From: Acidisoma sp965199065
Lineage (GTDB): Bacteria > Pseudomonadota > Alphaproteobacteria > Acetobacterales > Acetobacteraceae
Direction: 5' to 3'
Length of the DNA: 64,000 nt
Assembly (NCBI RefSeq): GCF_965199065.1
Contig: NZ_CBDAQN010000001.1
Location: 1,488,001-1,552,000 of the forward strand
This document shows positions 26,636 to 34,459 of this stretch, piece by piece (position 1 is the first letter of the stretch; each line of letters begins with the position of its first letter). The position numbers were made by a program, and so were the translations under genes. The notes beneath the pieces were generated by a model, which saw only the letters and a program-made list of their open reading frames with translations, was not told the DNA's origin and searched no databases.

Positions 26636-27628
26636 ATGATGAAAACTAATGATGCGGTTGTTTTCGGCGCCGGCCATGTTCCGCACTATGCTGTCATCTT
26701 CCGTACACATTTCTGGGATGCGTTCGCGCAACGCCAGTTCGACCGCATCCGTCAAAACGTGAAGTCCGGCGACATCTTTGTGCTGGTCGACGAAACCCAT
26801 GGCAAAGTGAGCGGCATCACCCATGACCGCGTGGTCCGCCATACCGAGCAAGATCTGGTCGACCTAGGACTGCCGCGCGCCGGTGGCGACAACAAGTTGT
26901 GGGCCGGCGCGTCAAACATGTTGTGGTTCAACGGCGACTATCCGCTGTACCTTTTCCTTCGGCAACAACCCGGCTACGACTACTACCTGCAGATGGAATA
27001 TGACGTCGTCATCAACACTGACGTCGACTCGCTGGTTTTGAAGGCTGGAACCGACGGAGCCGATTTCGTGGGCCTCACCAAGGGTGAGCCTGTGGATGAA
27101 TGGATGTGGCTCCACACCTGCACGGACCTCTACCGGATGTCCGAAATTCGCTACAAGCTGATCTGCCTGTCGCTGTTCTCAAATCGCGGCCTGACGACGC
27201 TATTTGAAGCCCGACTGGCCATGGCCGACAAGCTCCGGGCGGGGCTAATCCAGGCCTGGCCATTTTGTGAAGGCTTCATCGCGACTGAAATGGCCCGGAA
27301 CGGCTTCGTCAGCGTCGAATGGAGCCAATACAGCGAAACAAACCACTACGACACTTGGCCCCCTTTCGTGGAAGCTGACCTTTTTGTCATGCCGTCAGGT
27401 AGCATCGTTCACCCAGTGCTCGACCGCAACCGCTACGTCGCTAGCCTGATGAAGGTCAAGGTCGGACTCTTCGGCTACCTCAACCCCAACAGCCTGCTCC
27501 ATCGCAAGCTGCGGCGCCTACCGCCTAGCGCCTATTTGAAAGCCCTGATGGGGACGTTTACGCAGAAAGTAACTCGCGTCCTGCGTAGTACGTCCCTGGG
27601 CTCGCATCTCCGCGGCCGACGGGTCTGA
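26636..27628 (+). CDS. Hypothetical protein, possible glycosyltransferase
   Basis: About 330 residues from ATG 26636 (TTG 26633 and ATG 26639 are alternatives). No family was recognised with confidence. Visible features are an N-terminal IFRTHFWDAF block and YDYYLQMEYDVVINTDVDS (about 117-135), which looks like a GT-A strand ending in a DxD-type metal site. A Trp-rich WPFCEGFIATEMARNGF segment and a basic C-terminus follow. With the DUF707 gene it forms likely surface-polysaccharide cargo of the island. It is flanked on both sides by transposase remnants. Confidence 0.6.
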   Translation: MMKTNDAVVFGAGHVPHYAVIFRTHFWDAFAQRQFDRIRQNVKSGDIFVLVDETHGKVSGITHDRVVRHTEQDLVDLGLPRAGGDNKLWAGASNMLWFNGDYPLYLFLRQQPGYDYYLQMEYDVVINTDVDSLVLKAGTDGADFVGLTKGEPVDEWMWLHTCTDLYRMSEIRYKLICLSLFSNRGLTTLFEARLAMADKLRAGLIQAWPFCEGFIATEMARNGFVSVEWSQYSETNHYDTWPPFVEADLFVMPSGSIVHPVLDRNRYVASLMKVKVGLFGYLNPNSLLHRKLRRLPPSAYLKALMGTFTQKVTRVLRSTSLGSHLRGRRV

Positions 27629-27949
27629 TACGCCATGACCTTCATTCATACGCATCGCTAACGCCCTAACCCGTGGGATGATGATGGTCCGGCAGGCGGA
27701 CGCAAAGAGCAGCTCTGGAACTGCGATCAACCGAGGTCACCGCCGTTCTTCCTCTCAACTGCCAATTGCTGATGAGGTTTTCCGCGACGGACCCATACAG
27801 GACCAGCGGGAGTGGTGACCTGCTTCGCTGCGATCGAAGAAATGCCGAAGGTGGACCTCTCGAGCGCAGGTAGTCTTTCAAGATATCCAGCGGGGAGATC
27901 GGATCGTTCCTTAGCAGGATCAGGTTGTTCCGACCGGCGAGCGGTAACG
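27629..27949. other. No gene recognised
   Basis: About 320 nt. A minus-strand frame continues from the IS3 remnant, but its sequence beyond GWFDHY does not match any transposase end that I recognise. Confidence 0.4.
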
Positions 27950-28222
27950 AAGCACCTTATCTGGGTGACTATTTTATAATGGTCGAACCAGCCAGGAAGT
28001 AGGCTCATGAGGGGTTGGGCGTCCGGGATCGCGTTGACCCTGACGCAGTCTCGCTTGAAAGTCCGGACGAAGGCTTCGGCCACGCCGTTGCTCTGGGGCT
28101 CTTGATGGGTGTCGTCCTCGGTTCCAGGCCGGCGCCCATGGCAAAGTTCCTGGTGCCATGGGCGACGTAGCAACTGCCATTGTCGCTGAGCCATTCGATT
28201 TTATGGGGCAGCCTGTTCACGC
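27950..28222 (-). pseudogene. IS3-family OrfB transposase fragment (IS2-like)
   Basis: Two frames joined by a shift near 28110 spell IEWLSDNGSCYVAHGTRNFA and then SPQSNGVAEAFVRTFKRDC and LLPGWFDHY. These are the rve integrase-core blocks with the second Asp (SDNG) and the catalytic Glu (AEAF). Both ends are missing. Confidence 0.75.
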
Positions 28223-28274
28223 GACCGAACCGGTGTTCGACCGCCGCAGGTTTCCGGGAGGCAAGTTTAGTTGG

Positions 28275-28420
28275 GTGCTACGCGGCCATTGGGATGACTT
28301 CAAGTTGCGCTTAATAGGCGGCTTCCGCCTCGGCGGGCGGCATGTTGCCGATCGGTTCAAGGAGACGTCGGTTGTTGAACCAGTCGACCCATTCGGCTTG
28401 GGCGTCGACGCACACCCGTC
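28275..28420 (-). pseudogene. IS3-family OrfB transposase, C-terminal fragment
   Basis: Minus-strand translation gives AEWVDWFNNRRLLEPIGNMP followed by PAEAEAAY, a stop, then AQLEVIPMAA. This is the C-terminus of a second IS3-family transposase, different from the neighbouring one, with a nonsense codon near its end. Confidence 0.7.
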
Positions 28421-28570
28421 ACGGTATAATCAAGCGTGCCTTGACCACGTCTCCAGCCGCAGAATGGCGGACCCGATGGCCTCCGGAGCAACACTAGCAG
28501 ATGCCACAGGCAGGGCTCAGGCTTCGTCTAGCCGGTTCAACCGTGCCTCTTGAAAGGCTCCAGAAGCCAG

Positions 28571-30817
28571 ATGCCGTATTATGCGCACACTGTCGATGGC
28601 CGACCGCAAGATGTTTGGGAGCCACTACTACACCACCTGCTGGAAGTGGCGGCGCTCTCGGCGGCTAACGGTGCGCGATTCGGAGCAGGTCCATTAGCGC
28701 ACGCGGCTGGGCTGCTGCATGATCTCGGCAAGTATAGCGAGGCGTTCCAGAACAGGTTGCATGGTTCCCGAGCGTCGGTCGATCATTCCACAGCGGGCGC
28801 GGCGTGGGCGGACCAGCATCTGCCGCTGAAATTGGGGCGGCTCATTGCCCATGCGATAGCGGGGCATCATGCGGGGCTGCAGGACGATGTGGTGGGACGG
28901 ATCGAGGCCAAGGCCCGCCTTGGAGCCTCCGCCGCTGATGCGGGCCGGGCCGATGGCCTCGTATTGCCCGACGTTATCCCGGCGCCTGTGGATATGAGCT
29001 TCGTGAAGAGCCATGCTGGTTTCCAGCGCGCCTTCCTGACCCGAATGATCTTCTCCTGTCTGATCGATGCCGACCGCACCGCCGCTGCGGCTTTTGATGC
29101 GCGCTCTGGCCACCGCGAGGTCCCGGCGACAGCCGCCAGCCCTTCGATCGCGGATTTGGATGATGCAATGCGGGCTTGGATCGGACGGCGGCAGACGACC
29201 GAGAGCGCGCTCAACCGGCTGCGCGACGAGGTGCTGGCCGCAGCGCTAGCCAAGGCTGCCGAGCCGCCCGGCGCCTTCACGCTGACCGTGCCGACAGGCG
29301 GCGGCAAGACGCTGACCTCGCTCGCCTTCGCGCTCGCTCACGCGCGGGCGAACGACCTTGACCGGGTCATCGTGGTGATACCCTACACCTCGATCATCGA
29401 GCAGACCGCGGCGGTCTATCGCGACGTGCTGCGCCCTTTTGATGACGCGGCGGTGCTGGAGCACCACAGCGCCTTCGAGCGGGAGGACGAGGCGACGTGG
29501 AGCCGCGATCACACCGGGCCGGACGGGCTGCGCCTGTCGATGGAACGATGGGACAAGCCGATTGTCGTGACGACGGCAGTGCAGTTCTTCGAGAGTTTGT
29601 TCTCGGACCGGCCAAGCCGCTGCCGCAAGCTGCACAGCATCGCCCGCAGCGTAGTGGTGGTTGACGAGGCGCAGACCATGCCCCTGCCCCTGCTGCGTCC
29701 CTGCGTGGCGGCATTGAAGGAGCTTGTGCGCAACTACCGATGTTCGGTGGTGTTGTGCACCGCGACCCAGCCAGCCCTGAATGCCGGTCCGTCGGGAACG
29801 AAGGTGGGCTTTCTTGCCGGTTTCACGAAGGTGAGGGAACTGGCTTTGGACGATGTCCCGAGGCTCTTCACGGATTTGAGGCGGGTCACGCTGCGGCATA
29901 TCGGCATGCAGTCGGACACCGATCTTGCGGAGCGGTTCGCCGCCAGCCCACAGGCACTTTGCATCGTCAATCAGCGGGCCCATGCGCGGGCTCTGTTCCG
30001 GGTGATCCGCCATCTGCCTGGGGCACGGCATCTCTCGACCTGCATGCACAGCGTCCATCGCGCGCGGGTGCTGGCGGAGATCAGGATTGACCTCGAGCAC
30101 AAGCGCCCGTGCCGGGTAGTTTCCACGTCGCTGGTGGAAGCCGGGGTTGATATCGACTTTCCTCTGGTGTTGCGGGCCGAGGCGGGGCTGGACCAGATCG
30201 CCCAGGCGGCGGGGCGCTGCAACCGCGAGTTCCGCGCGACGCCGGAGGAGAGCGAGGTGCTGGTGTTCCAGTCACCAGACTATGGTGTGATCCAGGCATT
30301 GAAGGCCAATGCCGAGGCTGGCCGCGAGATAATGCTTGACCATCCGGAGGACCCGTTTGCTCCGGACATCATGAAATCGTTTTTCGAGCTGCTCTATTGG
30401 CGCCGCGGTGAGGCGGAGCTGGACAATGGACGTGTGCTGGAAGACTGCCACGATCATGCGGGCGACCTTAATTTCCCATTCGAGAAGATTGCCAAAGCCA
30501 TGCGTTTTATAGACGACACGATGGTGCCGGTGATCGTGCCGGTCGAGGATGACGGCGCTGTTGCCGGTCTGCTCAAGGAACTGCAGTGGGTAAAGGGCGT
30601 CGGTCGCATCGCGCGCAAGCTCGGGCGCTTTACAGTGGGGGTTCCGCGCAAGGTGCGCAACCGGATGCTGGCTCAGCGGGTGGCTGCACGCGTTCGAGGT
30701 GAGGACTTCGGGGATCAGTTCGTGGTTTTGCTGAACCTCGATCTCTACCTTCCCGCTTCGGGGCTGGTCTGGGACGACCTCACCTTCATGACCACCGAAA
30801 GCCTCATTATCGGATAG
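28571..30817 (+). CDS. cas3: CRISPR-associated nuclease/helicase Cas3 (type I-C)
   Basis: 748 residues from ATG 28571. The open frame extends to a TTG at 28550, but the family N-terminus YYAHT supports the ATG. The HD nuclease domain has HHLLEVA (H21-H22), H50-D51 in LLHDLGK, and D71-H72. The superfamily 2 helicase has Walker A PTGGGKT (about 240) and the Walker B-type box DEAQ (about 364). Motif VI is near QAAGRCNR. Cas3 is recruited by DNA-bound Cascade to unwind and degrade target DNA. It is separated from cas5 by 168 nt that hold a second promoter. Confidence 0.97.
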   Translation: MPYYAHTVDGRPQDVWEPLLHHLLEVAALSAANGARFGAGPLAHAAGLLHDLGKYSEAFQNRLHGSRASVDHSTAGAAWADQHLPLKLGRLIAHAIAGHHAGLQDDVVGRIEAKARLGASAADAGRADGLVLPDVIPAPVDMSFVKSHAGFQRAFLTRMIFSCLIDADRTAAAAFDARSGHREVPATAASPSIADLDDAMRAWIGRRQTTESALNRLRDEVLAAALAKAAEPPGAFTLTVPTGGGKTLTSLAFALAHARANDLDRVIVVIPYTSIIEQTAAVYRDVLRPFDDAAVLEHHSAFEREDEATWSRDHTGPDGLRLSMERWDKPIVVTTAVQFFESLFSDRPSRCRKLHSIARSVVVVDEAQTMPLPLLRPCVAALKELVRNYRCSVVLCTATQPALNAGPSGTKVGFLAGFTKVRELALDDVPRLFTDLRRVTLRHIGMQSDTDLAERFAASPQALCIVNQRAHARALFRVIRHLPGARHLSTCMHSVHRARVLAEIRIDLEHKRPCRVVSTSLVEAGVDIDFPLVLRAEAGLDQIAQAAGRCNREFRATPEESEVLVFQSPDYGVIQALKANAEAGREIMLDHPEDPFAPDIMKSFFELLYWRRGEAELDNGRVLEDCHDHAGDLNFPFEKIAKAMRFIDDTMVPVIVPVEDDGAVAGLLKELQWVKGVGRIARKLGRFTVGVPRKVRNRMLAQRVAARVRGEDFGDQFVVLLNLDLYLPASGLVWDDLTFMTTESLIIG

Positions 30818-30822
30818 GCTTC

Positions 30823-30850
30823 AGCAGGACTGTATTGACGCCTCCAATCT
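30823..30850 (+). promoter_or_regulatory. Protospacer-like target with TTC PAM over the cas operon -35 box
   Basis: TTC at 30820-30822 is followed by sequence that matches the crRNA-like RNA spacer at 30887-30914. Matches are at positions 1-6, 8-11, 13-15, 18, 19, 22, 25 and 28 (13 of the first 15). The matched part covers TTGACG (30835-30840). Seen directly: the match and the PAM-like TTC. Inferred: binding of type I-C Cascade here would block RNA polymerase, while the poor PAM-distal pairing should limit Cas3 attack. Confidence 0.65.
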
Positions 30851-30863
30851 GTTACGATATATT
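30835..30863 (+). promoter_or_regulatory. sigma70-type promoter of cas5-cas8c-cas7-cas4-cas1-cas2
   Basis: TTGACG (30835-30840) and TATATT (30858-30863) are separated by exactly 17 nt. The predicted transcription start is at about 30869-30871. A direct repeat of GTTACGAT (30851-30858 and 30866-30873, 15 nt apart) brackets the -10 box and could be an additional regulator site. Confidence 0.7.
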
Positions 30864-30875
30864 TTGTTACGATTA

Positions 30876-30958
30876 CGGATTGAAACAGCAGGTCTGTGTT
30901 GTAGCTGCACAAATCTGGCGGCTGTGGGTCATGTGAACCCACGGCTGCCAGCGGATCG
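30876..30958 (+). ncRNA. crRNA-like RNA (CreR/CreA-like) in the cas operon leader
   Basis: CGGATTGAAAC at 30876-30886 equals the last 11 nt of the array repeat (CGGATCGAAAC) except for one base, and type I-C Cas5 leaves an 11-nt 5' handle. A 28-nt spacer-like part (30887-30914) follows. Then comes a 15-bp hairpin (30915-30951, 7-nt loop, two G-U pairs) ending at GCGGATCG (30951-30958), 8 nt identical to the repeat. The layout is handle, guide, stem, second repeat vestige. The RNA would begin almost at the predicted start site and can pair with the promoter it is made from. This function is inference. Confidence 0.65.
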
Positions 30959-30985
30959 GGTTCGCACAAGCAAGAAAGCAAAATC

Positions 30986-31660
30986 ATGTATCCCTCGGTG
31001 AACTTGTACGTCTGGGGGCCACGAGCGCTTTTTTCCCGCCCCGAAATGAAGGTCGAGCGCGTAAGCTACGACGTGATCACACCTTCGGCAGCGCGAGGCA
31101 TTCTCGAAGCCATCCACTGGAAGCCACAGATGGTCTGGCGCGTCCGCCGGCTGCGCGTGCTCAGGCCCATCCGCTTCGAATCCATCCGCCGCAACGAGGT
31201 TGGGTCCAAAATTCCTGCGGGTAAGGCCGCATCCGCCATGCGGGCGGGCTCGACCGAGGGCCTCGCTCTCTATGTGGACGAGGATCGGCAGCAACGTGCC
31301 GCGACCCTGCTCAAGGATGTCGCCTATGTCATTGAGGCGGAGGTGGAACTGACGGCCAAGGGGCGTGCCGACCCCACCGAGACGGTGCAGAAGCATCTCG
31401 AGATCGCCCGTCGGCGTGCCGCCAAAGGGCAGTATTTCCATCACCCCTATTTGGGCACACGCGAGTTTCCGTGCGACTTCGAACTGCTGGAGGGCGAACC
31501 GCCTGCCCCGGATGAGAGCCTGCTCGGAACCCGTGATCTCGGCTGGATGGCGCTCGACATCGATTATGGCCCAGGAATGGAGGCGCGGTTCTTTCGGGCG
31601 ACGATGGTCGATGGCGTCATCGACGTGCCGGCACTCGGCGCCGAGGGCGTGAAGGGATGA
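30986..31660 (+). CDS. cas5: Cas5c (Cas5d), crRNA-processing subunit of type I-C Cascade
   Basis: A 224-residue RAMP protein. Type I-C lacks Cas6, and Cas5 itself cleaves the repeat RNA and caps the 5' handle. The N-terminal RRM-like start (VNLYVWGPRALFSRPEMKVERVSYDV) and YFHHPYLGTREFPCDFEL are typical of Cas5d. Its stop overlaps the cas8c ATG by 4 nt. It is the first gene of the operon driven from the promoter at 30835-30863. Confidence 0.95.
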   Translation: MYPSVNLYVWGPRALFSRPEMKVERVSYDVITPSAARGILEAIHWKPQMVWRVRRLRVLRPIRFESIRRNEVGSKIPAGKAASAMRAGSTEGLALYVDEDRQQRAATLLKDVAYVIEAEVELTAKGRADPTETVQKHLEIARRRAAKGQYFHHPYLGTREFPCDFELLEGEPPAPDESLLGTRDLGWMALDIDYGPGMEARFFRATMVDGVIDVPALGAEGVKG

Positions 31661-33555
31661 CCATTCTGCAATCGCTGGCGTCGCGATACGAGCGGCTCGC
31701 GGCTGTCGGACAGGCGCCGGTTCCGGGCTTCGCGCCGGCTCAGATCAGCTTCACGATCGTGCTCGACCGTTCCGGCGGCTACGTCACGACGGATGATGAG
31801 CGAACTGGCGACGGCAAGAAGCCACGCCCCAAGATTATAGCCGCGCCCGCCGCGCCCAAACGTACGGTGGGCATCGCGAGCGGCGTTTTCTGGGACAAGA
31901 CCTCCTACGTATTCGGACGGACTGCGACCGACCAGACCGTCCCCGCCGCCAAGCGAGTCCGAGACGCGGCGCGGCTGATCAACGAACACACGGCGTTTCT
32001 GGCCCGCCACGAAAAACTGCTGGCGGGCAGCAATGACATCGGCCTCGTTGCGCTATGGAGCTTTCTGCGGAACTGGTCTCCAGATCAATACGATACGCTC
32101 CGCCACGCGGCAGAGATGTTGGATCAGAACGTCGTCTTTCGCCTCCAGGGTGAAAGGGGCTTCATCCATGATCGAGAGGCGGCCCGCGGCGCACTGACCG
32201 CCGAAGCCGGTGCCCGCGATGCCGTGCCACAAGCCATGTGCCTCGTCAGCGGCGTGGTCGGGCCCATCGCCCGGCTTCATCCCTCAATCAAAGGCGTGCA
32301 GGGCGCGCAATCATCCGGTGCGGCGCTGGTATCCTTCAACCTCGATTCCTTCACCTCCTACGGCCATAACCAAGGCGAGAATGCACCGGTCTTGGAGGCA
32401 GTAGCCTTTGCCTATGGCTCCGCTCTCAATGGGCTGCTCGCTCCATCCGGCCGGGATGCCAAGGACCGCCCCGTCTATCGCAATCGCGTCATACTCGGGG
32501 AGACGACCGTGCCCTTCTGGGCCGAGCACGGCACGGTCGAGCAGTTGATGCGCGCCATGCTCAACCAATCGGGAGATGAAGAGGAGGAAGCCGCTGACGA
32601 CGCCCTCCCGGTTGATGAGGCGACGGAAAGCATCAAGGTCAGGGAGGTGCTGCGACGGATGCAGGACGGCACCCCAATGCGGGATTCTGGCGCCCCCATG
32701 CACGCCGACTCGCGGGTCTACGTGCTTGGCCTCAGTCCCAATGCGGCGCGGCTTTCGGTCCGTTTCTGGGTCGAGCAGACCTTCGCGGACTTCACCCGGC
32801 ACTTTCAGGAGCACTGGCTCGACCTCAAGCTCGATCCGGCGCCGCGTGACAAGCCTCCATCGATCTGGCGGCTTCTGCTGGAACTCGCGCCTCAGCGGGA
32901 ATCCGCCGACATCCCCAAGCATTTAACCGGCGAGGTGATGCGTGCGATCCTCACCGGCCTGCCCTATCCGCAGGCGCTGCTCGTCCAAACCATCATGCGC
33001 ATTCGCGCTGATGGGGACGTGAACGGGATGCGTGTGTCCCTCGCCAAGGCCGTGCTCACGCGTGTCGCACGGCGCCGGCACGCCGAACAGTTCCGCCAAA
33101 ACCCTGCCGCTTCAGCCTGGAAGGATCCGCTTGTGGCGCTCGATCGTGATGAAACCAATGTCGGCTACCGTCTGGGACGCCTCTTCGCGCTCCTCGACTA
33201 CGCCCAATACTTGTCGGTTGGCTCAGTGAACGCGGGCATCAAGGAGAGGTTTTTCGCATCGGCCTCCTCCACACCGCGCCGGATTTTCCCGAGCCTTCTG
33301 CGCATGTCCCAGAACCATCTTTCGGACGCGAGGAAGTCACCGGAAAAGCTCGGCCGCGCAACCTTCATCGACACCGAAATCAAGCAGGTGATGGATGGGC
33401 TGGAAGCGCATGTTCCGTTCCCGACAACGCTGGCCCTGGACGACCAGGGCCGCTTCATCGTCGGATTTTATCACCAGCGGCCAGGGCCACGCGGCGCCAA
33501 GACGGCGGATGCTGCTGTAGCCATTGACCCAGACAACGGAGAGACCGACGCATGA
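31657..33555 (+). CDS. cas8c: Cas8c (Csd1), large subunit of type I-C Cascade
   Basis: 632 residues. In the I-C complex it recognises the PAM and helps recruit Cas3. N-terminal QSLASRYERLAA and GVFWDKTSYVFGR, and later LGLSPNAARLSVRFW, are family hallmarks. The C-terminal helical part corresponds to the small subunit Cas11c, which can also be made separately from an internal start. It overlaps cas5 and cas7 by 4 nt on each side (ATGA), so the three subunits are translationally coupled. Confidence 0.95.
   Translation: MTILQSLASRYERLAAVGQAPVPGFAPAQISFTIVLDRSGGYVTTDDERTGDGKKPRPKIIAAPAAPKRTVGIASGVFWDKTSYVFGRTATDQTVPAAKRVRDAARLINEHTAFLARHEKLLAGSNDIGLVALWSFLRNWSPDQYDTLRHAAEMLDQNVVFRLQGERGFIHDREAARGALTAEAGARDAVPQAMCLVSGVVGPIARLHPSIKGVQGAQSSGAALVSFNLDSFTSYGHNQGENAPVLEAVAFAYGSALNGLLAPSGRDAKDRPVYRNRVILGETTVPFWAEHGTVEQLMRAMLNQSGDEEEEAADDALPVDEATESIKVREVLRRMQDGTPMRDSGAPMHADSRVYVLGLSPNAARLSVRFWVEQTFADFTRHFQEHWLDLKLDPAPRDKPPSIWRLLLELAPQRESADIPKHLTGEVMRAILTGLPYPQALLVQTIMRIRADGDVNGMRVSLAKAVLTRVARRRHAEQFRQNPAASAWKDPLVALDRDETNVGYRLGRLFALLDYAQYLSVGSVNAGIKERFFASASSTPRRIFPSLLRMSQNHLSDARKSPEKLGRATFIDTEIKQVMDGLEAHVPFPTTLALDDQGRFIVGFYHQRPGPRGAKTADAAVAIDPDNGETDA
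33133..33555 (+). CDS. cas11c: Cas11c small subunit from an internal start in cas8c
   Basis: GTG 33133 is in frame with cas8c (codon 493) and has AAGGA 7 nt upstream, a good ribosome-binding site inside the coding sequence. The product would be 140 mostly helical residues starting MALDRDETNVGYRLGRLFAL. Independent translation of Cas11c from cas8c is known for other type I-C systems. It lines the Cascade belly and stabilises target DNA. The internal start here is inferred from sequence only. Confidence 0.55.
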   Translation: MALDRDETNVGYRLGRLFALLDYAQYLSVGSVNAGIKERFFASASSTPRRIFPSLLRMSQNHLSDARKSPEKLGRATFIDTEIKQVMDGLEAHVPFPTTLALDDQGRFIVGFYHQRPGPRGAKTADAAVAIDPDNGETDA

Positions 33556-34445
33556 CCCAGCCGAGCCAGGTGCCGATTGCCAATCGTTACGATTTCGTTT
33601 TCCTGTTTGATGTTCACAACGGGAACCCAAACGGGGACCCCGATGCCGGCAATATGCCGCGCATGGATCCGGAGACTGGTAGTGGACTGGTCACCGATGT
33701 CGCCATCAAGCGCAAGATCCGCAACTATGTCGCCATGGCGCGCGGTGATGCGCCCGGCTACGACATCTACATGCAGGAGAGGGCGGTTCTCAACCGTGCC
33801 CATGCCCGCGCCTATACCGCGCTCGACCTGAAGTCCGAATCCAAGAAACTGCCAAAGGACGACGACAAAGCGCGTGGTTTGACGGCCTGGATGTGCGCCA
33901 ACTTCTTCGACATCCGAACCTTCGGCGCCGTCATGTCCACCGAGGTCAACGCCGGGCAGGTGCGCGGCCCCGTGCAGTTCACCTTCGCCGAGAGCCTCGA
34001 TCCCATCGTGCCGCTGGAAATCTCGATCACCCGCTCCTCCGTTACCAATGAGAGGGACGCGCTGCAGAACGACCGCACCATGGGTCGCAAGCATATCGTG
34101 CCTTATGGCCTCTACCGCGCCCATGGCTTCATTTCCGGCCGTCTCGCCAATGACGCCAGGAAGGGCACCGGCTTCTCCGAGGCCGATCTCGCTCTGGTGT
34201 GGGAGGCGCTGGCCAACATGTTCGATCATGACCGCGCCGCCGCGCGCGGCGAGATGACGGCACGCAGCCTCGTCGTCTTCAAGCATGAGAGCGACCTCGG
34301 CAACGCGCCGGCTCATAAGCTTCTCGAGCGGGTGACGGTTTCGCGCGCGCCGGGCGAGGGACCGCCGCGCGGCTATGGCGACTACGTGGTGACGGTGAAC
34401 GAGGCCGACCTTCCCGCCGGCATCACCGTCGAGCATAAAATCTAA
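33552..34445 (+). CDS. cas7: Cas7c (Csd2), backbone subunit of type I-C Cascade
   Basis: A 297-residue RAMP protein that polymerises along the crRNA spacer. The N-terminal YDFVFLFDVHNGNPNGDPDA is the Csd2 signature, followed by TDVAIKRKIRNYV and FDIRTFGAVMST. The start overlaps the cas8c stop. The gap to cas4 is 14 nt. Confidence 0.96.
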   Translation: MTQPSQVPIANRYDFVFLFDVHNGNPNGDPDAGNMPRMDPETGSGLVTDVAIKRKIRNYVAMARGDAPGYDIYMQERAVLNRAHARAYTALDLKSESKKLPKDDDKARGLTAWMCANFFDIRTFGAVMSTEVNAGQVRGPVQFTFAESLDPIVPLEISITRSSVTNERDALQNDRTMGRKHIVPYGLYRAHGFISGRLANDARKGTGFSEADLALVWEALANMFDHDRAAARGEMTARSLVVFKHESDLGNAPAHKLLERVTVSRAPGEGPPRGYGDYVVTVNEADLPAGITVEHKI

Positions 34446-34459
34446 CGGCAGGGCCGGCG

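Noticed and set aside
27727..28194. 155-codon minus-strand frame as an intact gene
   Set aside because: Only the upstream part matches an IS3 transposase and in a shifted frame. The rest is unrecognised, so it is treated as a remnant.
30818..30985. A CreT-like toxin gene in the cas3-cas5 gap
   Set aside because: No small frame with a ribosome-binding site or rare-codon run is evident, and the guide-like match is to the cas promoter itself, so a regulatory RNA without a toxin fits better.
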